Assembly: GCA_016931955.1 (NCBI GenBank)
Contig: JAFGDV010000022.1
Location: 51,768-115,767, forward strand
DNA: 64,000 nt
Reading direction: 5' to 3'
From: Candidatus Altarchaeota archaeon
Lineage (GTDB): Archaea > Altiarchaeota > Altiarchaeia > IMC4 > QMZM01
A program made the position numbers and the translations under genes. The notes under the pieces were generated by a model. It did not search any database, had not been told where the DNA came from, and saw nothing but the letters and a program-made list of their open reading frames with translations. Each line of letters begins with the position of its first letter. Position 1 is the stretch's first letter. This document shows, one piece after another, positions 59,274 through 64,000 of this stretch.

Positions 59274-60572
59274 ATGGAGATCCAGGAGAGGTTAACCGAG
59301 GCCGAAGAAGGTGATCACGATATTAATTCCTTCATAGTCTTTGACAGGGAGGGCGTTTCTAGGAGGGATGTGGCTGAGAAGGGCAGACTGAAGGACCTCT
59401 TTATTGGAGTCAAGTCTAACATCAACGTTGCGGGTTTGTTGGTTTCAGCTGGCTCCAAGACCCTTGAGAACTATATCTCGCCTTATGATGCCTCCGTCGT
59501 GGAACAGATAAAAAATGCAGGCGGCCTTATCCTTGGGATGCTGAACATGGACGAATTCGCCTGCGGCTCCTCCGGGGAGACTTCTTACTTTGGCGTAACT
59601 GATAACCCTAACGCTCGGGGGCATATTACTGGGGGTTCATCCAGCGGTTCTGCAGCATCCGTCGCAGCAGGCTTCGTGGATGCTGCCCTTGGCTCGGACA
59701 CTGGCGGCTCCATCAGGAATCCCGCCTCCCACTGTGGCGTCGTCGGCTTTAAGCCGACCTACGGTGTTGTCTCCCGTTATGGCTTGATTGATATGGCGAT
59801 GTCCCTGGACCAGATCGGTCCCCTAGCGAGGGACGTCAAGACCGCTGCCCTATTGTTGGAGGTCATCGCAGGCCATGATCCAAGGGATGAGACCTCCTTG
59901 GACCTTGAGTCTGGATTCTATCGCTTCTTTGAGAACCTTGATCCTGCTTTGGGGGATGTTAGATTGGGTTATGCTCACGAATTCGATGAACTGATTCAGG
60001 ATAAGGGCATAAAGAGGGTAATCCATAAGGCCTTGGATGGATTCAGCTCTTCTGGTGCCGAGATCGTCGACGTTAGTCTGCCTAATCTGGAGATTGCTCT
60101 TCCGACTTACTACTTGAATGTCTATGTCGAGTTTTTCTCCGCCACCCGGAAGTATGATGGCCGGAGGTATGGTCATCGGATCGAGGACGTCTGTGGCGAG
60201 GAGGTTCTCCGCAGGATTTTACTTGGTAGCTACATCAGCCAGAAGGAGTTCAGCGGCAGATTTTATAGGAAGGCTTTGATGGCTCGTTCCTTGATCCGGA
60301 GGGAGCTTTCTTCTGCTCTTAGAGATGTGGATGTCCTCGTGGGTCCGACGGTGCCGAAGCTGCCTCATCGGTTGGGCACAAGAATAGAGGACCCTATGGT
60401 GATGTACGCCTATGATGTCTTCACCGTGCCCGTGAATCTCGCAGGGGTTCCAGCAGGCACCGTCCCAGCAGGAGAAGTAGACTGCATACCCACAGGCTTA
60501 CAGATCATAGGAGACGCCTTAGACGACCAAAAAGTACTGAACGTTATGGCCGCCTTCGAACAATGCAGGTAA
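59274..60572 (+). CDS. gatA: Glutamyl-tRNA(Gln)/aspartyl-tRNA(Asn) amidotransferase subunit A
   Basis: A protein of 432 residues from the ATG at 59274, which has GAGGAG 2-8 bases upstream. Amidase signature with catalytic Lys in FIGVKSNINVAG, the Gly/Ser loop GGSSSGSAASVAAGFVDAAL and the catalytic Ser region GSDTGGSIRNPASHCGVVGF. Part of the GatCAB complex that converts mischarged Glu-tRNA(Gln) or Asp-tRNA(Asn) by amide transfer. gatB and gatC are not in the window. Full length, ending EQCR just before a truncated methyltransferase gene on the opposite strand. Confidence 0.92.
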   Translation: MEIQERLTEAEEGDHDINSFIVFDREGVSRRDVAEKGRLKDLFIGVKSNINVAGLLVSAGSKTLENYISPYDASVVEQIKNAGGLILGMLNMDEFACGSSGETSYFGVTDNPNARGHITGGSSSGSAASVAAGFVDAALGSDTGGSIRNPASHCGVVGFKPTYGVVSRYGLIDMAMSLDQIGPLARDVKTAALLLEVIAGHDPRDETSLDLESGFYRFFENLDPALGDVRLGYAHEFDELIQDKGIKRVIHKALDGFSSSGAEIVDVSLPNLEIALPTYYLNVYVEFFSATRKYDGRRYGHRIEDVCGEEVLRRILLGSYISQKEFSGRFYRKALMARSLIRRELSSALRDVDVLVGPTVPKLPHRLGTRIEDPMVMYAYDVFTVPVNLAGVPAGTVPAGEVDCIPTGLQIIGDALDDQKVLNVMAAFEQCR

Positions 60573-60883
60573 GAATTGTTATCTGTTGATTTCGTTTTTT
60601 TCGATTTCTTGAATGTCTTTTCCAGGTCAGGGGTTTCCAGTATGAGGGTTCCACTAGGTTTTAGAACCCGGAACCACTCACTGAGGATGTATTTATAATG
60701 TATGTAGTCGAAGTGTTCCACTAATTGTGAGGCCTCGATGGATTCAACCGTGTTTGATTCATAGGGTAAATCACATACATCAACTACTTTGTCTGCAACA
60801 GAATCGAATTTATCTATGTTAACGTATCCAGGCTTGTAGATGGAACCACTGCCCAGATTAAGCCTGACTTTTTTATCGGCCAT
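60410..60883 (-). pseudogene. Truncated SAM-dependent methyltransferase
   Basis: The start MADKKVRLNLGSGSIYKPGY, then DSVADKVVDVCDLPYESNTV, and SEWFRVLKPSGTLILETPDL are the first ~95 residues of a class I methyltransferase (SAM loop L-G-S-G, motif 'D-L-P', post-II loop). After about 60590 the frame simply continues through antisense of gatA to 60410 with no methyltransferase sequence. So the C-terminal half is lost, the break lying at the gatA stop codon. It may be a recombination relic or a degraded gene. Confidence 0.65.
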
Positions 60884-60934
60884 AATTAGTTTAGCTCATC
60901 CAGGATTATAACGTATCGAGCGTCGTGGTCGTGT

Positions 60935-61156
60935 TTAGGTTTCTTGTTCTTGCTTTATGAATGTGAACCAGATGAGGATGAGCACTATCGCTAGTGCTGT
61001 GAAGGTGGTTGCTGATTCTGCGGGGGATGCTGTTATTCGCCCCACTATGCTGGTTTCCTCGCTGCTTGGTTTCATGAACTGCAAGCATAATATGACGGAT
61101 GCTATGACGACGAAGGTGACTAATCCAACCAGGTAGTTAAAGTGTTTTTCCTGCAT
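60935..61156 (-). CDS. Small two-TM membrane protein
   Basis: A protein of 73 residues with FNYLVGLVTFVVIASVILCL and FTALAIVLILIWFTFI as TM segments, a polar loop between them and a charged QEQET end. No family recognised. It lies 22 bases beyond the GIY-YIG gene on the same strand. Confidence 0.5.
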   Translation of the reverse strand: MQEKHFNYLVGLVTFVVIASVILCLQFMKPSSEETSIVGRITASPAESATTFTALAIVLILIWFTFIKQEQET

Positions 61157-61178
61157 CTTTTACCGTTATTATATTGTT

Positions 61179-61580
61179 TTACTTCTTAATATCTCGTATC
61201 TGCTTTTTCAGTTCTTCGACGTTGGTTGAGTGGAATAGGTGGCTTCGGCAGCCGCAGTCGCCGCATCCGAAACCCTTGACTGAGCTAAAGTGTTCCTTGA
61301 GATGCTGCGCTATCCTGCATTCCCATCTTTTTTCAGATTCCATATATAAGACATCTTCCACCTCTGCGTGCTCAAGCAGGTAGTCTATGTGCCAGTGCCT
61401 GTTTTTTTCTTTTCTAAGATGTCTTTCCACCCTTCTCTCCAGGTTGTTCATCGCTGAGCCGACGTATGCATAGTACCCCTCTTGGAATCCCAGCTCACCT
61501 AACCTGCCCACATTGATCCGTTTATCCTCAGGAACCCGGATCAACAGAACATATGAGCCCTTCATTCTATCTGCACTCAT
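61179..61580 (-). CDS. GIY-YIG-type protein (DUF123)
   Basis: A protein of 133 residues. GSYVLLIRVPEDKRINVGRL, EGYYAYVGSAMNNLERRVER and the later HWHIDYLLEHAEVEDV form the GIY-YIG-like DUF123 domain; the usual GIY is VLL and YIG is YVG. The Arg of RVERHL and the HWHID block are those of the family. A C-terminal Cys cluster (ECRIAQHLKE ... GFGCGDCGCRSHLFHS) resembles the family's 'GFGSSDC..CxSHLF' end. Possibly a nuclease. Overlaps the rhomboid gene by 14 bases. Confidence 0.82.
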   Translation of the reverse strand: MSADRMKGSYVLLIRVPEDKRINVGRLGELGFQEGYYAYVGSAMNNLERRVERHLRKEKNRHWHIDYLLEHAEVEDVLYMESEKRWECRIAQHLKEHFSSVKGFGCGDCGCRSHLFHSTNVEELKKQIRDIKK

Positions 61581-62343
61581 CTTTTCCTGGATTCTTCCTC
61601 ATCCTTTCGCTCTTCAATGCGCATATTCCCTCATAGATCTGCTGTTTTCTCCGGGCTATGTCGAGGTCTGTTGAGATGTACTTGATTAGTAGGATGCCTG
61701 TGAGGAAGCCCCCTATGTGGGCGAAGTATGCTATCTCCCCCATGAATCCGTACTGTAGGGACATGAATCCTGGGAACAGCTGCATAAGGAACCAGAATCC
61801 GATAAGCAGATAAGCTGGTATGCGTGCTAAGCCTCTGTAGAGGTGGTAGAAGACATTGAAGGGGAATCCTATTAGCAGCACGCTTTTCACGTTGGCCTTT
61901 GGGTAGATGTAGAAGTATGCTCCGAGGACGCCTGCTATTGCGCCAGATGCTCCGAGCATCGGTATCTCCGAGCCTGGATCGATCAGGACTTGGAAGAGCG
62001 ACGCACCCACTCCCGATATCAGGTAGAAAAATATGAATCGTTTCTTCCCCAAGACGTCTTCGATGTTGTTTCCGAATATGTAGAGGAACAGCATGTTTCC
62101 CGCAATATGGAGTAATCCGACGTGCAGGAACATTGAAGTAAATATTGTGTGAAGTGCTTGTCCGCTGGCTATCTCCTTCGGTGTTGCCCCATATGAGTAG
62201 ACGAATGCTTCTACGTCTCCCTCAACAGCCAGGTTTATCTCGAACCAGAAGACCAGGATGTTCAACACGAGGAGGGCATAGACGACCCACGCCCTACTGT
62301 ATGTGGGGTTTTCGTCTTCTATTGGGATCATCTTATCCTGCAC
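61567..62343 (-). CDS. Rhomboid-family intramembrane serine protease
   Basis: A protein of 258 residues with six or more TM segments. Catalytic Ser in MLGASGAIAGVLGAYF (GxSG) and His in AYFAHIGGFLTGILLI, with HVGLLHIAGNMLFLYIFGNN providing the conserved H-x-x-x-N of TM2. Cleaves membrane proteins within the bilayer. The Cys- and Thr-rich TM-anchored surface proteins of this genome could be substrates (inference). Start MQDK or MIPIEDEN. Confidence 0.9.
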   Translation of the reverse strand: MQDKMIPIEDENPTYSRAWVVYALLVLNILVFWFEINLAVEGDVEAFVYSYGATPKEIASGQALHTIFTSMFLHVGLLHIAGNMLFLYIFGNNIEDVLGKKRFIFFYLISGVGASLFQVLIDPGSEIPMLGASGAIAGVLGAYFYIYPKANVKSVLLIGFPFNVFYHLYRGLARIPAYLLIGFWFLMQLFPGFMSLQYGFMGEIAYFAHIGGFLTGILLIKYISTDLDIARRKQQIYEGICALKSERMRKNPGKDECR

Positions 62344-62920
62344 CGAATTCCTTGAGTGAGTAGTATATTGCGTCAGCTATCAGTGTCTTTCTTCCTATCA
62401 TACAGTTGATGTTCTTGAGCCTCCGTCCCTCAGAGAAGTAGTTGGACTCGAAGGCGAAGTCGAGGAAGAATGCGATCGTTGAAGGCACTCTACCCAGGTG
62501 TAAAGCATTCTTGGGCGAATCCTCTCCTATGAAGACGTTCACTCCTTCCGGGGCCTCTTCGGTCATCAGCAGCAGATTTACTGGTTGTTTTTCTTTTTCT
62601 ATTTTTTCCAGGTCTTCTCTGTTCACTAATGCGCAGTATTCTGGGGGCTCGAATCTGTGTTTCACCCCCTCTATGATGTCAATCAACTGGAAAACCGTCT
62701 CTGCTATGCTTTCCGGTTTGCTGTAGTCTACTGTCTCCAGTAATTTTTCTCTACATTCTTTCGCTTCCTTGACTGTTTTTACTTCCTTTCCTGAGAGTTT
62801 TTTTACAATGGGAAGGGGTGCCGGCCTGGTTTCTACTGTGCCCGCTTCTTCTGCGAGTCTTATCTTTGTCTTGGTGAGGCTGAACAGCTTCTTTAAGCCT
62901 TTCTGGGCGTATTTTTCCAT
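62333..62920 (-). CDS. Conserved-looking hypothetical protein, soluble, 195 residues
   Basis: No family recognised. The sequence begins MEKYAQKGLKKLFSLTKTKI, has a central ECREKLLETVDYSKPESIAE region and ends with INCMIGRKTLIADAIYYSLK. Balanced charge, no TM and no cysteine cluster. The start is preceded by a TATA-like AAATATAATTTG at the expected distance, so a leaderless message divergent from alba is likely. It overlaps rhomboid by 11 bases, implying an operon: this protein, rhomboid, GIY-YIG. Confidence 0.55.
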   Translation of the reverse strand: MEKYAQKGLKKLFSLTKTKIRLAEEAGTVETRPAPLPIVKKLSGKEVKTVKEAKECREKLLETVDYSKPESIAETVFQLIDIIEGVKHRFEPPEYCALVNREDLEKIEKEKQPVNLLLMTEEAPEGVNVFIGEDSPKNALHLGRVPSTIAFFLDFAFESNYFSEGRRLKNINCMIGRKTLIADAIYYSLKEFGAG

Positions 62921-62991
62921 TTATATCCTTTTGTATACAAATTATATTTGATATACAGTAATTAAGAGTGAGTAATAGTGGGGTGATTCAG

Positions 62992-63276
62992 ATGGCTGAA
63001 AAGTTAGGGGATAACATTGTTTTGGTTGGTAGGAAGGAGATTATGAGTTACGTGCTTGCTGTTGTTACGCAGTTCAACGCCGGCGAGAAGGATGTTATCA
63101 TTAAGGCGCGCGGTAAAGCGATCAGCAGGGCGGTTGATATTGCGGAGATCGTCAAGCGCAGGTTTGTTCAGAACCTGAATACTGGGGACATCGTCATCGG
63201 CACCGAAGAGATCCAAGGCGACGAAGGCCCTGTGAAGGTTTCCACCATCGAGATAACCCTCGCCAAACAGGGCTGA
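62992..63276 (+). CDS. albA: Alba chromatin protein
   Basis: A protein of 94 residues from the ATG at 62992 (GGGGTGA is 7-13 bases upstream; an in-frame GTG at 62968 is less likely). [40 protein letters not shown] and [20 protein letters not shown] are the Alba domain, with the 'KARGxAISxAV' DNA-binding loop including the acetylatable Lys region. Abundant nucleoid and RNA-binding protein. Divergent from the gene at 62920. Confidence 0.95.
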   Translation: MAEKLGDNIVLVGRKEIMSYVLAVVTQFNAGEKDVIIKARGKAISRAVDIAEIVKRRFVQNLNTGDIVIGTEEIQGDEGPVKVSTIEITLAKQG

Positions 63277-63352
63277 ACACCGTTTATATTATTCTAACCG
63301 AGGCTGATTTATATACCCTCATTTCTATAGATAACTTTATAGAAGATTATTG

Positions 63353-64000
63353 GTGATTAAAGTTATCCCTACAAAAAACAATTTAGACCCAAAACCATAT
63401 CCCTTATTCTTGATAACAATTATACTAGCATTATCTCTTCTAGGGGTTGATGAAGCAACCTTTGTTACAGATAACACAATAAATGAACCCGTAGAAGTCA
63501 AAAACCTGACCTTGAACGATACCTCCAACATGACTCATGACGTCGAAGTAGCTATTGACTACAAAGACAGTGTGAACGGCATAAAACTCCTAGATAACGG
63601 AACCCCTACCCTAGAAGACCCAACCAACCTGTCCACCAATAGAGCCTACTTGATTAGATATAAGATAAGGAACAAAGGAGATTTCAACGAGACCATAAAC
63701 ATAACCATAACAGTGAGTAATAGCTCCTCTCTGGATGCAATTAAAAAACATAAGTGGAATCTAAATGCTGGAGAATACAGATCTTCTCCAGGGGATGAAT
63801 GGAACACAACAAACCTAAATGGCAAATACATAATAAGCGTGAATACCTCAATCCCAGATGACTGCAACATATCCAACAACCTCAGAGTGCGGGAGGTAAA
63901 CATTCTAACCCAGACCACAACAACAAGCTCAACAAGCACCACAACTACTACATCAACAACTACAACAACTATGGAAACCACGACAACCTCGACAACAAGC
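63353..64000 (+). CDS. Thr-rich surface protein, 3' end outside the window
   Basis: Open from GTG 63353 to the window edge (216 residues visible). N-terminal hydrophobic segment PYPLFLITIILALSLLGVDE is a signal or anchor. A CARDB-like beta domain follows: NLTLNDTSNMTHDVEVAIDY, LIRYKIRNKGDFNETINITI and IPDDCNISNNLRVREVNI. A Thr/Ser stalk then starts and continues past the end. Many NxS/T sites are present. TTTATATACC (63308-63317) ~40 bases upstream is the promoter. The same domain-plus-stalk plan occurs across the window. Confidence 0.75.
   Translation, partial: MIKVIPTKNNLDPKPYPLFLITIILALSLLGVDEATFVTDNTINEPVEVKNLTLNDTSNMTHDVEVAIDYKDSVNGIKLLDNGTPTLEDPTNLSTNRAYLIRYKIRNKGDFNETINITITVSNSSSLDAIKKHKWNLNAGEYRSSPGDEWNTTNLNGKYIISVNTSIPDDCNISNNLRVREVNILTQTTTTSSTSTTTTTSTTTTTMETTTTSTTS

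Overview
The window is archaeal and mostly chromosomal. The diagnostic genes are TFE (tfe), Alba, ribosomal protein L34e, FtsZ, Sec61-beta, an archaeal adenylate kinase, an archaeal prolyl-tRNA synthetase, PurP, a geranylgeranyl reductase, a Tes-family radical SAM enzyme (tetraether lipids) and beta-RFAP synthase (methanopterin pathway). Many genes have an archaeal TATA box 20-30 bases before the start codon, which fits leaderless transcripts. No rRNA, tRNA or CRISPR array was recognised. The lineage cannot be fixed from the sequence alone. A methanopterin-using euryarchaeal or related lineage is suggested by beta-RFAP synthase together with Tes, and the many Thr-rich and Cys-rich surface proteins are a strong character of this genome.

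Region 1 (1-8.9 kb) is an AT-rich integrated element, plasmid- or virus-like. It has a tyrosine recombinase cut by the window edge, a 1.1-kb non-coding stretch with large palindromes and four copies of an iteron-like 12-mer, a winged-helix gene, a ribbon-helix-helix gene behind a perfect palindromic operator, and a 951-residue primase/ATPase-like replication protein. A chain of tiny overlapping genes follows: an ssDNA-binding-like protein, zinc ribbons, a histone-fold protein, coiled coils and membrane proteins. The same 12-mer found at the putative origin recurs inside the replication gene. A cluster of four hairpins near 9.0-9.1 kb marks the passage to chromosomal-type DNA.

Region 2 (9.1-24.3 kb) is a cell-surface island. 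It holds Thr-rich lipoproteins, CorA, a housekeeping group (adenylate kinase, an EMC3/Oxa1-like protein, L34e), two beta-helix surface proteins of 719 and 1880 residues with DCGGxCxPC-type cysteine repeats, and a NurA nuclease. Region 3 (24.3-29.5 kb) is a MacB-type export system: HTH regulator, ATPase, secreted membrane-anchored partner and two permeases. Region 4 (29.6-40 kb) has a CaCA exchanger, a ferredoxin coupled to geranylgeranyl reductase, UbiB with a phasin-like protein, an MFS carrier, an AI-2E-type permease carrying the same cysteine repeats as the surface proteins, Tes and ProS.

Region 5 (39.9-45.8 kb) contains a tandem pair of small paralogues facing a winged-helix/FIST regulator across a near-perfect 32-bp palindrome, then Sec61-beta converging on the SRP RNA gene, FtsZ, a flavoprotein, an HD protein and TFE. 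Region 6 (45.8-64 kb) contains a VCBS/TPR surface protein, two PurP paralogues, a Ca2+ P-type ATPase, a stomatin-like protein, a DUF447 protein, paired membrane paralogues, beta-RFAP synthase, a YchF/Obg-like GTPase, a beta-propeller membrane protein, GatA with a truncated methyltransferase behind it, a GIY-YIG protein, a rhomboid protease, Alba, and the start of another Thr-rich surface protein that runs off the end.
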